A stretch of 64,000 nucleotides of DNA from Agromyces sp. Marseille-P2726 (GCF_902809835.1 NZ_CADDWM010000007.1:62001-126000); one strand, 5' to 3'. Counted from the stretch's first letter, positions 1-9,396 are shown. The notes: generated from the letters alone by a model not told the origin. Made by a program: numbers and translations.

Positions 1-516
1 GCCCGCGCTGTAGCGGACTTCGGATGCAGGCGGAGTGCCCTGCTGATCCGGAGCCGGCCCACGATAGGCCGCCGGGAGTCGCCCGGACGGGTACGCGGCG
101 ATATCGCGGGGGCCGTCTGCTTCCCCGGTGCGCCAGAGATCCTCGGCGACGGTGTCGACGTAACGCTCGCGCTGTTCGACGGAGTCGAACTCCCATTCCT
201 CGGTGTCGCCCTCGATGTACAGCAGCGCTCGTGGCTTGTCGTAGTCGTCGCTGAACATGACGACGGTGGTCGGCCACCGCCCGAGATCCCATCCCTCGGC
301 AGCCCAGTCGGGGACGGCGCGCCAGCCGACGCGCTCGTTGATCGCGATGAATGCGTATCCGTCGCCGTGCGTGGGCACGACGCCAGAACGGTGGGAAGGG
401 ACGGGGACGCCGCTTTCGCGCGCCTCCGCCGGTCCGAGGGCGTCGCGCGCCAGGTCGTCGCGCTCAGCGGATGCCGCCGCAGTGAGCAATCCCCGGTTGG
501 TGATGTTCGCCGCCAT
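1..516 (-). CDS. Hypothetical protein of the integrative element (3' end outside window)
   Basis: I do not recognise this protein. It reads open for 172 codons from ATG at 516 to the window edge with no stop, so the C-terminus is missing. An AGAGGAAG ribosome site lies 7 nt upstream of 516; an in-frame ATG at 537 has no comparable site. The middle is Trp-rich (WRAVPDWAAEGWDLGRWP) followed by an acidic stretch (YIEGDTEEWEF); no signal peptide, membrane segment or cysteine motif is visible. It lies downstream of and codirectional with the ssb gene, so it is probably a cargo or accessory gene of the element. Confidence 0.6.
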   Translation of the reverse strand, partial: MAANITNRGLLTAAASAERDDLARDALGPAEARESGVPVPSHRSGVVPTHGDGYAFIAINERVGWRAVPDWAAEGWDLGRWPTTVVMFSDDYDKPRALLYIEGDTEEWEFDSVEQRERYVDTVAEDLWRTGEADGPRDIAAYPSGRLPAAYRGPAPDQQGTPPASEVRYSAG

Positions 517-588
517 GGCGATCTTCCTCTCGCTCATCGTGCCGGCCCCCACACGAGATCTCGCATGGGGGCGGTGACGGGATGTTGG

Positions 589-1038
589 TCAGCGTGCGAA
601 GCTCGCGGCCTGCTCAGGCGTGTGGTGCTGCGCCTGCGCGGGCGCTGGCGCTTTTGGGCCGCGTTCGATCACCACCCGCCCGCTTGCGAGGTCGGCGCCG
701 ATTGTCTGGATCGCGAACTCGTGCGACGAGCGCGAGTTGCCATCCTTGTCCTCGTAAGTCGAGAACCGAAGGTCGCCGGTCGCGACAAACGCGTCGCCGG
801 AGCGCAGCGTGCCCTCGATGCGCTCGGCGAGGGGCCCATACCAGACGACGGCGTCGTGGAATGCACGGTGCGACACGACGGGGTATCCGTTCTCATCGCG
901 GACGAGCTGGCCGTTCTCGCGCTTGTAGTCCTCCTCGACGAAGCGGAAGCGGAGCTTCGGCCCGCTCTCGTGCTTGGACCGCTCCGGGTCGCTGACCAGC
1001 CTCCCCTTGAGCGGGATGTTCTCCTTGGTGGTTGCCAT
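589..1038 (-). CDS. ssb: Single-stranded DNA-binding protein, element-encoded
   Basis: A 149-residue OB-fold protein. The N-terminus (KENIPLKGRLVSDPERS) and the core (RFRFVEEDYKRENGQ, ATGDLRFSTYEDKDG) match the SSB pattern, and a short unstructured tail rich in Ala, Pro and Gln follows. The acidic DDLPF-like tip of chromosomal SSB is absent; the protein ends ASFAR, as is common for SSBs of mobile elements. A GAGGAG ribosome site precedes the ATG. It would coat single-stranded DNA during conjugative transfer or replication of the element. Neighbouring coupling-protein and HNH genes on the same strand support that role. Confidence 0.85.
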   Translation of the reverse strand: MATTKENIPLKGRLVSDPERSKHESGPKLRFRFVEEDYKRENGQLVRDENGYPVVSHRAFHDAVVWYGPLAERIEGTLRSGDAFVATGDLRFSTYEDKDGNSRSSHEFAIQTIGADLASGRVVIERGPKAPAPAQAQHHTPEQAASFAR

Positions 1039-1079
1039 GACTCCTCGACTCTCGATCGGGGTCCAGTCGCTCTGAACCT

Positions 1080-1493
1080 CTATCCCTCAGATGCGGTGGG
1101 GTGCGCAGCGCGCGCCTCGGGGCACGGTGCACTCCGGCGAAGCACGGCGAGGGCGTGTGCATTCGCAAGGTGAAGAGGCATTCTTCGCCGGAGCCTGAGG
1201 CGGTCGAGCAGATCGTGGACGTCATCGTGCGCTTGGCGATGGAGCGGCACAAGGTCGTCATGGTGTTCCGCGCCGAGTCGCGAGTACTCCATGTGGTGGA
1301 GGTCGTCCCGGCGGATGTCCCACGGGTGCCCGCAGACCGCGCACACGATCGGCCCGGGCGATCGGCGAAGATGCTCGGCAGCCCATTCCTCTCGTCGGCG
1401 CCGCCACGCTTCGGAGTCGATGTACGCGTCGTAACGCCGCCTTCGGGTCAGTGCAACGCCCGCCCGGATGTCGCGACGCCGCATTCGGGTCAT
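1080..1493 (-). CDS. HNH endonuclease-family protein
   Basis: A 137-residue basic protein. A zinc-knuckle pair (CAVCGHPWDI, residues 51-60) is followed by the HNH-like histidines DDLHHMEY and VPLHRQAHDDVH, giving the usual beta-beta-alpha metal fold. The ATG at 1493 overlaps the stop of the coupling-protein gene by four bases (ATGA), which fixes the start and implies translational coupling; the frame stays open upstream, but that is only the shadow of the coupling-protein gene. Likely a nicking or homing-type nuclease carried by the element; its target is unknown. Confidence 0.75.
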   Translation of the reverse strand: MTRMRRRDIRAGVALTRRRRYDAYIDSEAWRRRREEWAAEHLRRSPGPIVCAVCGHPWDIRRDDLHHMEYSRLGAEHHDDLVPLHRQAHDDVHDLLDRLRLRRRMPLHLANAHALAVLRRSAPCPEARAAHPTASEG

Positions 1494-3274
1494 CGGTTGT
1501 GCTGCTCGTTCCACTCGTGGAGACGCGCGGCATACGGGCTCGCAGCCTTGAGCCGCGCGGCGACGAGCTCGCGGTCCCGCTTGAGCTGGTCGGCGATCGG
1601 GAGTTCGATCCACGGCGAGAGCTTTGCGATGGCAGGCTTGAGCTGGCGGAAGAACACGAGCGCGGTGCCGAATGGCAGCGTTCGAATCTCGCTCGCCCGC
1701 AGCACCCGCTTCTCCTCGCGCGCGTACTGGTGTGAGACGCCGGCCTCGGACGTCGAGTAGGAGCGACGCTCGAGTTCGACCTCGCCCACGAGCGTCTCCA
1801 GGTCCTTGAGGTCGGACGGGTCGGATGCGCCCGGCAGGACGATCTTGAGGCTCGCCGCGCCCCACATCGCTCGAGCGCCTTCACGTCCCCACGCCATTTC
1901 CGCCTGTGAGATGGACTGCAGCACGACGATGACCGTCAGACCCGAGCCGCCGCTGTAGCTGATGAGCTTCGGCAGCGTCGGAATCTTGAAGTTCGCGGCC
2001 TCGTCGAGGATGAACTGCACGGGAGGGTCCAGCCGCGCGGCCGGGGACGCGCCGGCGATGCCCTGGGCGACCGCGGAGATCTCCTCGACGAGGGCCACGA
2101 TCAGCGGTTCGAACGCCGCGGCCGACGCTGCGTCGCCAATCAGGTAGAGCGTCCCGCGCGACATGATGAACTCGAACGGGTCGAAGGCAACATCTTCCGG
2201 GTCGGGGATCATGCAAGCCCGCACCTTCGGCGACGCCATGTATGCGACATCCGCATACGCAGCGGCCCAATCGTTGCCGCGCTGTTCCGGGCTGCCGGTA
2301 AGTACGGCGTTGAGCGACCGTGCCGTGGCCCGGTCGGCATCGGGCGAGGTACTGAGGATGTCGAGCGCTTCGGTCTTCGCGAGGTTCGGGTCGCTCATCC
2401 ACCGCCAGAAGTCCTCGATCGTGCGGCCGTCGAGCGCGGCCGCGTGGAACAAGGCAAGGATGATCTTTTTCGAGGTCGCCTCCCAGTAGCCGGCGTTCTG
2501 CACACCTTCGAAGCCATCGCCGGGGATCAGCGACGCGAGTCGGCGCATCGCAACGTCGAGGTCCTCGGCGCCCTCGAGCGGCGACCAACGCAGCTCGCTG
2601 CCAGCGCCCGCCGCGACGCCACCCGGGTCGAACACGAACACGGGCCCGCCGGTGCGCTTGCGGTGCTCGATCGTCAGGAGCAGGTTGTCGGCACGCGTCG
2701 ACGTCGTGACGATGGCACCCATCGCCTTCGTAAGCATCGGCACGATGAAGTTGAAGCCCTTGCCCGACCGCGACGGGCCGACGAGGATCGCCGAGTCTTC
2801 GACGCTCATCCAGATCGGTAGCCGCTGCGAAACTCCGATGCAGTAGCCGACGTCCTCGGGGTTGGCTATCTTCGCGTCAACGGACGGTCGAAGCGTGCTC
2901 GCTCGTGCGGTGAGTTGCGGAGCACCGGCGTACTTCTTGAGGTCCGTCCGCCGGGCCGTCCCCCTCCGGATTGCGTCGGACCTCGCGGAGCGCTGTCGGC
3001 GCTTGGCCAAGTATGTCAGCGGCGTGACGAACGCAGCGACCAAGAGAGCAACGAGCGCCCAGTGGACGAGCCCGAGCACAGGCTGCGCCGTGATGGACGT
3101 CGGATCAGGCTGCCCGTAGAGCCCGAGCATCTCCCACGACGTCAGCGGCGGGTACGCGGTCGACGTGATCCCCGCCAGAATCCAGAGCACCGCGGCTTGG
3201 ACGGCGACAAGAACTCCGGCGACGCCGACCCCACCGACCGCCAAGTTTGCGCGCCATGAATCCGGTGAACGCAT
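1490..3274 (-). CDS. Type IV coupling protein, VirD4/TraG family
   Basis: A 594-residue membrane-anchored ATPase. Two hydrophobic segments (about residues 10-36 and 67-90) precede the motor domain. Walker A is GPSRSGKG at about 166-173 and Walker B FILDEAANF at about 421-429; the LDEAANF form is typical of TraG/TraD-type proteins. Such proteins link the relaxosome to the mating-pair channel and drive DNA export. The gene leads the cluster with the HNH gene, then ssb. No relaxase or channel genes are in the window, so the transfer function may be incomplete or lie further left. Confidence 0.88.
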   Translation of the reverse strand: MRSPDSWRANLAVGGVGVAGVLVAVQAAVLWILAGITSTAYPPLTSWEMLGLYGQPDPTSITAQPVLGLVHWALVALLVAAFVTPLTYLAKRRQRSARSDAIRRGTARRTDLKKYAGAPQLTARASTLRPSVDAKIANPEDVGYCIGVSQRLPIWMSVEDSAILVGPSRSGKGFNFIVPMLTKAMGAIVTTSTRADNLLLTIEHRKRTGGPVFVFDPGGVAAGAGSELRWSPLEGAEDLDVAMRRLASLIPGDGFEGVQNAGYWEATSKKIILALFHAAALDGRTIEDFWRWMSDPNLAKTEALDILSTSPDADRATARSLNAVLTGSPEQRGNDWAAAYADVAYMASPKVRACMIPDPEDVAFDPFEFIMSRGTLYLIGDAASAAAFEPLIVALVEEISAVAQGIAGASPAARLDPPVQFILDEAANFKIPTLPKLISYSGGSGLTVIVVLQSISQAEMAWGREGARAMWGAASLKIVLPGASDPSDLKDLETLVGEVELERRSYSTSEAGVSHQYAREEKRVLRASEIRTLPFGTALVFFRQLKPAIAKLSPWIELPIADQLKRDRELVAARLKAASPYAARLHEWNEQHNR

Positions 3275-3434
3275 CTCTATAACCCCCTTCGGTCACGGTT
3301 GTGATGCGGATTCGTGCGCATTCACCGAGAGGACGATCGGCGAAGCAAGGGGCCGCGAATCGTGACGCTTGCGAGGACATCCCAAAGCCAGATCCGTAGG
3401 CGCGTCCGGGCGCCGACGCGCCTACGCTCGTCTC

Positions 3435-3920
3435 ATGAGCAGCAGCTCCTGGGCGTCGAGTCCCGCAGCGCGAAAGGTCATGCAGGCTAATCGAAGCCGT
3501 GACACGAGCATCGAATGGGCGGTGCGAAGGATCGCCCATTCGCGCGGCATGCGGTACCGAGTGAATGCACGGCCGGAGCGGGACATCCGACGCACAGCCG
3601 ACATGGTGTTCGGCGGGCCGAGAGTCGCCGTGTTCATCGACGGCTGCTTCTGGCATGGTTGCACGGCTCACTACACGCGCCCTGTGGCGAACTCTGACTA
3701 CTGGGGCGACAAGGTCTCCCGGAACCGCGCGCGTGACATTGAGACCAACAACCTGCTTCGCGAAAGGGGTTGGACGGTCTTGCGCTTCTGGGAGCATGAG
3801 AAGCCCAGCGAGGTCGCTGATGTGATCGAACGGGCTGTGCGTGGCGTAGAAGCTCATCCTGAAGGTTCAGGTCCGCCATCCAGTGGTGCGGCAAGCGAGG
3901 GGCGACGCCGCCTGGTATGA
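3435..3920 (+). CDS. vsr: Very short patch repair (Vsr) endonuclease
   Basis: A 161-residue T:G mismatch endonuclease. The signature region is present: RTADMVF carries the metal-binding Asp, then FIDGCFWHGC holds the catalytic His and zinc-site Cys/His, and DIETNNLLRERGWTVLRFWEHE matches the family C-terminal helix-strand. Vsr enzymes nick beside the mismatch produced when 5-methylcytosine deaminates, and are usually paired with a C5-cytosine methyltransferase; one lies about 0.9 kb away on the other strand. The ATG at 3435 is chosen because homology begins there; the upstream in-frame residues look non-coding. Confidence 0.88.
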   Translation: MSSSSWASSPAARKVMQANRSRDTSIEWAVRRIAHSRGMRYRVNARPERDIRRTADMVFGGPRVAVFIDGCFWHGCTAHYTRPVANSDYWGDKVSRNRARDIETNNLLRERGWTVLRFWEHEKPSEVADVIERAVRGVEAHPEGSGPPSSGAASEGRRRLV

Positions 3921-4136
3921 GTTCATGCCCCGACGCGAGGCGAGGGACGCCGACCCGTCCCAATGTGCTGATGACAGCCCGGGCAATCCCATCAATGATG
4001 GCCATCTCGCTCTTTCTGTGACCGTGCTTACGATGTGGACCGGATCCACCCGAGGGCTCGGCACCAGGGTTGGGCAGTCGGCTTTGGAGACAAGCCGGGC
4101 CGCGGCGGTGCACCGGCCCAGCGGTGGCATGCCACG

Positions 4137-4835
4137 ATGGGTCCCATGCCGGTTCAGGATGACGCTCGTGAGAACCAGATGATTCAGCTCTTCAATCTCA
4201 CCGTGCCTGAGGACCGCGGCCGCAGCGACATCGACGCGCACCTGAACATCGATGGCCGGGTTATCAACTTCGAGCTCAAGTCGACCACGAGCGGATCCGT
4301 CTCGACTGTGCGCGACTTCGGGCCCGACCACATCCGGAAATGGCGGGACGACCTTCACTGGATCTTCGCGTTCTACGACAAGTCGGGCACGAAGCTTCAG
4401 CAGTGCGTCTACGCATCGCCCGACGACATGGAGCCCTGGATCGCGGAGAAGGAGCGTTACGTCCGCCCGGACATTCTGCTCGCCAACTCGCTTCCGGGCC
4501 TCGTCACCGCCGACATGGTCACTGCGATCCTCGGCGAGAAGGAAACATACTCACTCGTCGACGCTAAGTGGATCATGAAGAACCAATGGCGCGCGGCGCA
4601 GTACCGCGAGCAGCAGGATGTCGCGGGTGGATACTCGCTGGGACGGATGACGGAGATCCTTCAGCAGCGGGCCCGCTACGTGATCCTTCGCGGTGCCACG
4701 CTGAACAACCCACACATCGAGTCGGGGTACTTCGAGGACTTCGAGAAGATCACCGAAGAGCACGCCAGCAAGTTGCGCGAGTTGGTTCGCGCCTACCTCA
4801 GTAAGGCGTCCGCGACGGACGACGCGACTGCGTAG
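4137..4835 (+). CDS. Putative type II restriction endonuclease (PD-(D/E)XK type)
   Basis: A 232-residue protein placed between vsr and a cytosine methyltransferase. A plausible nuclease core is visible: GRSDIDAHL supplies an acidic residue and INFELKSTTSG supplies the E-x-K pair, followed by a Trp-rich stretch (KWRDDLHWIFAFYD). I do not recognise the exact specificity family; the restriction role rests on this motif plus context. ATG 4146 is an alternative start. The 3' end overlaps the convergent methyltransferase gene by 43 bases (4793-4835), so neither stop can be lost without affecting the partner. Confidence 0.65.
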   Translation: MGPMPVQDDARENQMIQLFNLTVPEDRGRSDIDAHLNIDGRVINFELKSTTSGSVSTVRDFGPDHIRKWRDDLHWIFAFYDKSGTKLQQCVYASPDDMEPWIAEKERYVRPDILLANSLPGLVTADMVTAILGEKETYSLVDAKWIMKNQWRAAQYREQQDVAGGYSLGRMTEILQQRARYVILRGATLNNPHIESGYFEDFEKITEEHASKLRELVRAYLSKASATDDATA

Positions 4836-6133
4836 CCGACTGGCGGCGCGACCGAGTTGCCGATCTGCCCGAGTTGCATGTAGACGGCTCCGGAGAACCG
4901 CCAGGACTCTGGGAACCCCTGCAATAGGGCGACATCGGGCACAGAGAGGCGGAAGTGGCCGTTCTTCGCGACGAAGGCCTGCGCCGCCTCTCGAGTCGCG
5001 GCCACGCCGTTCGGCCAGATACGCAGCGCCTCGAAGCGCTTCTGCGCAGACACGCTGCTGAGAATTGAGGTTGTGTGACGCGGGCCGGAAAGGGCACTTC
5101 GAATAGTTGGCGACAGGTCGTCAAACCCGGTGTCGGGAAGCCCGAGCGCGGCGCGAACGCCCATCGTCTCTGGAAGTCCGTTGGCGGGTGCGCCAGTGCG
5201 CCGGAAGCGGGGGGTCGGTGCGACCCAGCGACGCTCAATCGTCCTTGTTCGGAAGCCGAAGAAGACGACACGCTTGCGTACCTGCGGCACCCCGTACTCG
5301 TAAGCCTGGAGCAGCACCCGGTGGATGCGGTAGTGCCTGCCTAGGCGAGCGAGGATCGTCTGTTCGACATAATCGGAGAACGTCGCTGAGGCCAGGGCGG
5401 CTACGTTCTCTGCTACAAACACGTCTGGGCGCGCCTCAAGGACGGCGCGCACGAACTCCGGCCACATGTCCCGGGGATCCGCTGCGCCGCGCTGCTTGCC
5501 GGCATTACTGAATGGCTGGCACGGCGGGCCACCGTGGACGATCGCGACATTTTCCCTGTAGACGTTCCAGTCGACCCCACGTACATCACCGTCTTCACCG
5601 CCGTGAACGTTCCACTCTGGGTGCGCGGTCTTCAATGTATCTGCGGCGTCGGAGAGGATCTCCCATGAGCCCACATGCGAGAAGCCGGCCCGGTCGAAGC
5701 CGAGATCTAGGCCACCACCGCCGCTGAACAGGGAGAGCGTCGGCAGTCCATTCGGGTCCCGCTCGGGCATCAATGCCATCGGGTCGAACTGGGGAATATT
5801 GACCTCGTGAATCGGCTCTTCGCCGCGCCCGTCGAGGGCGGCTTGGCGACGGAGTCGAGATTCGCGAGAGCGCTGACGGAAGACCTCACGCTCGGCCTCG
5901 GTGAGCAGCCATGGCTCGTGCAGAGGATCCGTGGACTTGATCCGGCTGGGTACGTAGTCGGTCGAGAGGCTCACGTGCTCACGGTAGCCGGTGCCACCCG
6001 CTTTGTCAGCTGGGCGCACCGAGGTGAGGTGCCTGACTCCTCTCTCCGTGCGAGCAAAATGCGCTCTCACCGGGTCATGTTGGTCGGAGCTCTTCCTCGA
6101 AATTCCTCGCCTCGCGGCGGGACCACGCCTCAC
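4793..6133 (-). CDS. DNA (cytosine-5-)-methyltransferase
   Basis: A 446-residue C5 methyltransferase. Motif I LSLFSGGGGLDLGF is at about 133-146, the catalytic PCQ loop GGPPCQPFS at about 201-209 (Cys205), ENV at about 242-244, and the C-terminal motif GQIGNSVAPPVG closes the fold. The N-terminal 130 residues are an extra extension. It should protect the element and host from the adjacent convergent nuclease. The GTG start at 6133 overlaps the upstream helicase stop (GTGA), so translation was probably coupled; since that helicase is broken, expression may now depend on another promoter. Confidence 0.9.
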   Translation of the reverse strand: MRRGPAARRGISRKSSDQHDPVRAHFARTERGVRHLTSVRPADKAGGTGYREHVSLSTDYVPSRIKSTDPLHEPWLLTEAEREVFRQRSRESRLRRQAALDGRGEEPIHEVNIPQFDPMALMPERDPNGLPTLSLFSGGGGLDLGFDRAGFSHVGSWEILSDAADTLKTAHPEWNVHGGEDGDVRGVDWNVYRENVAIVHGGPPCQPFSNAGKQRGAADPRDMWPEFVRAVLEARPDVFVAENVAALASATFSDYVEQTILARLGRHYRIHRVLLQAYEYGVPQVRKRVVFFGFRTRTIERRWVAPTPRFRRTGAPANGLPETMGVRAALGLPDTGFDDLSPTIRSALSGPRHTTSILSSVSAQKRFEALRIWPNGVAATREAAQAFVAKNGHFRLSVPDVALLQGFPESWRFSGAVYMQLGQIGNSVAPPVGYAVASSVADALLR

Positions 6134-8166
6134 GGGGGTGACCAGATGTGTGCTCTCACGGACGCGGTCGGGCCGATCACCGCTGGGATTGGCCCCATTG
6201 CCTGCGGCGTGATCATCTCGGTGGGCGCGGGTGCAACATCGGATTGCATCGCATCGACGAGCGCAGCAAGCTTCGCCTCGGTGTCAGCGAGCTCGGCCAT
6301 GCGCGGCCATGGCTGGTCGACCGTCTGCCGGATCAGCTTCTCCTCGTCGACGAGCGAGCTGATCTTCGCGCGCACGGCGCGATCGTGCTCGTCGAGGTTG
6401 TTGACCCGGTGCTCGAACCGCTGCGCGATCGCTGAAGGCAGCGCTCCGCGCAGCTCGTCGAGCTCGAAAGTCACCGACATCTCTGTGCCAAGCTCAGCGT
6501 CGCTTCGCGCGTACCCGTACGGGTCGAGCCGCGTCAGGTCAAACCGCACCATCGGTTTGTTCGTCGTGGCGTGCCGATAGCTCTTCGCCGTGAAGCTCAC
6601 GCCGCCGACCGTCGCAATAATGCGCGTGGGCGTCGGAATAGTCGACGGCTGGTACCAGGCGGTGTGGAACTGCTCCACCGCTGCCTGCACCTGCGCGGCG
6701 AAGCGGGTGCGCTCATTCGTCGCGAACGCACGGGAGGCGGTGCCGTTCGTGCAGTACCCGGTGAAGCCGTCGCCGGCGGTGTCGCGGCGCTCCGCTCGGA
6801 TCGCGTCGAGGTGGGGGAGTTGACCGCTCAGCCCGTCGCGGATGCTGATGACATCCCGCAGTCGGGCCTGAGTGACCGCCTTCTCGCGGTGGAAACCGCG
6901 CTCGAGGCTCTTCAGTCGCTTGATCGTGTTCCCGAGCGTGATGCGCTCCATCACGCGAGGGTCGTCGATGCCGCCGGTCGCCGCTTCGACCATGTTCTGC
7001 ACGTCCTCGGATGGGTCGAGCTCGTAGTCACGCGCCTCGGATGTGCCGGCCATGATCTGCTCGAACGCCGCGGCCTTGCGCGTGACGGTCTGCCACATGT
7101 ACGCGTCGAAGGAGCCCTGCTGCACGTATCGCAGGATCTCGATCTCTGCGTTCTGGTTGCCTTGTCGGATGCCGCGGCCCTCGCGCTGCACGATGTCAGC
7201 GGGTCGCCACGGGCAGTCGATGTGGTGCAGAGCAGTGACCCGGGTCTGGATGTTGGTGCCCGTGCCCATCTTCTCGGTCGAGCCGATGATCACGGACACG
7301 TCGCCGTCGCGGCAGGCCTTGAACAGCGCGGCCTTCTCGAGATCGGTGTTCGCGTCGTGGATGTATCGGATCGCGCGAGGAGGCATCCCGGCCCCGATGA
7401 GGCCGGCCTTGAGCTCGTCGTACATGTTGAACTTGTCGCCCGGGGTTCCTCGGTCGCAGAACACGATCTGAAGGCCGCCCCGCGTGGCATGGGTCCGGCC
7501 GAACACATCGCGGTATTCCGTATCGGCGTGAGCCCGGTGCACGCGCATGACCTCGCGCACGACAAGGTCTGCCTTCGACGGCGTGTTGACGTCGTACTCC
7601 CACGCCGAGTCGAGGAGCCGTAGGTCTAGGGCTGCGAGGCGGGCGTCGTTCGAGAGGGACAGCATGTTGTCGTCCCGCGGATCTACGATGCGTGCTCGAA
7701 TAGCTTCGGCTCGGGCCTTCAGCTGCTCCTGGAACTGCTTCGTCCCGTCGTTCTTCGGCACGAGCACGACCCGCGGCGCCCTGCGTCCGTCGGGGAGCGG
7801 CGTGAGCAGTGGCACGGGGAGGTTGAGATCGCGGGCCGACTTCACGTCGCCGGCGATGTGGAACATTCGCAGCAGCTCGGGCGTGTTCCGGAACTTGCCG
7901 ATGCGGGTCTTCATGCGCAAGTCACCGGCGGGCCCGACCTCTGGCGCCCGCACTTCTTGGGTGAACTGGCGGGCCCAGTCATCGGCCGAGTCGATGCCGG
8001 CGTCCTTGAGCACGTCGGGCCGAAGGTACCGCTGCATGACGTACATCTCCTGCAGTCCGTTCGCGACGGGCGTCGCGGTCGCGAGCGTGACGACGCGAGT
8101 GCGGCCAAGCGTGTTCCGGAGGTAGTCGAGCTTCATCTCGAGCGCCGTCCGCTGGCCCGAGAACAT
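6130..8166 (-). pseudogene. C-terminal half of a large element helicase, 5' end deleted
   Basis: About 680 residues of a superfamily 2 helicase of the kind found as very long proteins in actinobacterial integrative elements. Readable helicase C-terminal motifs include VTLATATPVANG, STEKMGTGTNIQ and the motif VI form QREGRGIRQGN, followed by a long accessory tail. The ATPase half with Walker A and DEAD/DEAH motifs is missing: upstream of FSGQRTALEMKLDY (about 8163) the sequence becomes antisense to an integrase fragment. ORF prediction can extend it to ATG 8235, but those residues are antisense integrase. Regarded as a deletion remnant, though a truncated product could still be made. Confidence 0.75.
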
Positions 8167-8404
8167 CCGAACCCAATGGGCCCACGCGGTGCGCGGCACC
8201 GAACTCGAGTGGATGACGCCCGTGTCCTGCCGCAAGGCGGTGGCGACCTACCTCGAGGCCGCAGAGGACATCGAGGCCGCCAGCGAGCAACTTGGGCACT
8301 CCAGCTCGCGCATCACATCGCGCTTCTACGTCCCCCCGAAGATCGACCGGAGCGACTTCTCATCACGTCTCGATGCGCTCGGCGGCGGTGCCCAAGCCTC
8401 CTGA
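8160..8404 (+). pseudogene. 3' fragment of a tyrosine recombinase (integrase)
   Basis: Roughly the last 80 residues of a phage-type integrase. Recognisable are RKAVATYL (second catalytic Arg region), EQLGHSSSRIT (the LGH box) and the nucleophile Tyr in SRFYVPPKID. The N-terminal DNA-binding domains and the first catalytic Arg are absent, and the His expected three residues before the Arg reads Val (TPVSCRK), so the fragment looks both truncated and degenerate. It points toward the tRNA-Gly attachment region at 10,738, as the integrase of this element would. Confidence 0.75.
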
Positions 8405-8482
8405 GGCCGGGCGGCGGGGCCCACGGCGTGTTGATGAAGAGGCTTCGGGGTGCCGTCAGTGGCTCACCGGTACAGTCTCAGC

Positions 8483-8824
8483 GTGTCCAATTCGCGAGTA
8501 TGGGTCAAGTGCAACCTTTGCCTTCTCTTGCTCGAGTCTAAGGACGCCTACTCGCGGCCACCCAAACATCCCTCCTTCGACGCCGAGACCTTCTGCACAA
8601 ACCAGGACTGGACTGTCGTCCCTGAGCCCGACTGGGAGACCCAGCGTGCCCTGCGACAGCAGCTGCGCGACCTCTGGGCGGACCGCCACGAGTTCGAGGA
8701 AACCGGAGAAGCAGGAATCCGGTCGTCTCGTGGCGCAGATTCACCATGGGCTGGAGTGCGCGCGACTGAGGTCCGTCAGGTCTATGGCCAAGCTGGATCG
8801 CCTGGGTCGGGGAGAAACGCCTAA
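8483..8824 (+). CDS. Hypothetical small protein, possibly frameshifted
   Basis: A 113-codon frame of uncertain reality. The first 77 residues (VKCNLCLLLLESKDAYS, ETFCTNQDWTVVPEPDW, RALRQQLRDLWADRHEFEE) look protein-like and carry three cysteines. After about 8,715 this frame loses that character, while another plus frame reads VAQIHHGLECARLR and LDRLGRGE up to about 8,822, which suggests a frameshift within one ancestral gene. GTG 8450 is an alternative start. No family recognised; it sits between the integrase remnant and other cargo genes. Confidence 0.3.
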   Translation: MSNSRVWVKCNLCLLLLESKDAYSRPPKHPSFDAETFCTNQDWTVVPEPDWETQRALRQQLRDLWADRHEFEETGEAGIRSSRGADSPWAGVRATEVRQVYGQAGSPGSGRNA

Positions 8825-8856
8825 CGCCACCACGCATTGCTCTGCGGCGGGGATCT

Positions 8857-9255
8857 TCAGCCGGCTTGGATGATCGTCACCTGGAAGGCGATCGATTCGA
8901 GGGTCGCAGTCGCATTTGCGCCGTTTGAAACCTCGGCGTCAACTGAGAGCTGGACTCGTCCAGTCTCGTCGTCGTGGTCGGCGTCGACGCCTGTGATGTT
9001 CCACCTCGCAGTTCCGGCATCGACGGATTGGCCCACCGAAGCCAGCGAGGCCGTCGCGATCGCCCTGATGAATTGTGCCTGTGCCAACGTTGGTCCGACA
9101 AGCGTCGTGAACGTTTGGTTAGCGCTTCCGCCTGTCGCAGAGAGCCCCAGATGCCCGAAGCCATTGATGATGTGTACCGTCCACTGAGCTGCCCCATCAC
9201 CGAGGATGCCGAACTTCACACCCTGGACTGCAGTCACTTGCATCTCTTGCGGCAT
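8857..9255 (-). CDS. Hypothetical protein of the element
   Basis: A 132-residue protein that I do not recognise. The start at ATG 9255 is supported by a GAGGGAAG ribosome site; the frame remains open upstream without coding character. The sequence is rich in small residues and beta-forming stretches (QWTVHIINGFGHLGL, GRVQLSVDAEVSNGANATATLE) with no cysteine, membrane span or nuclease motif. It is divergent from the EVE-like/DUF3883 gene at 9397, sharing a 141-base gap, so a functional link with that putative defence gene is possible but unproven. Confidence 0.5.
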   Translation of the reverse strand: MPQEMQVTAVQGVKFGILGDGAAQWTVHIINGFGHLGLSATGGSANQTFTTLVGPTLAQAQFIRAIATASLASVGQSVDAGTARWNITGVDADHDDETGRVQLSVDAEVSNGANATATLESIAFQVTIIQAG

Positions 9256-9396
9256 TGAATCTTCCCTCGCTATCGGCCGCGACCCTGACACGAGACTCGA
9301 GCGCGTCGCTATGCGACATGCTGGACCAGGCCCGTCTGGAGCGTCAACAGGGCTAGGGCCTCGGAAACTGGTGGACGGTTCTGCCAAAGTCATTTC

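Noticed and set aside
1494-1865. N-terminal extension of the HNH gene
   Set aside because: Lies entirely inside the coupling-protein gene in another frame; the ATGA overlap at 1493 gives a natural start.
8167-8235. First 23 residues of the truncated helicase ORF
   Set aside because: Antisense to the integrase fragment; helicase similarity begins only at about 8163.
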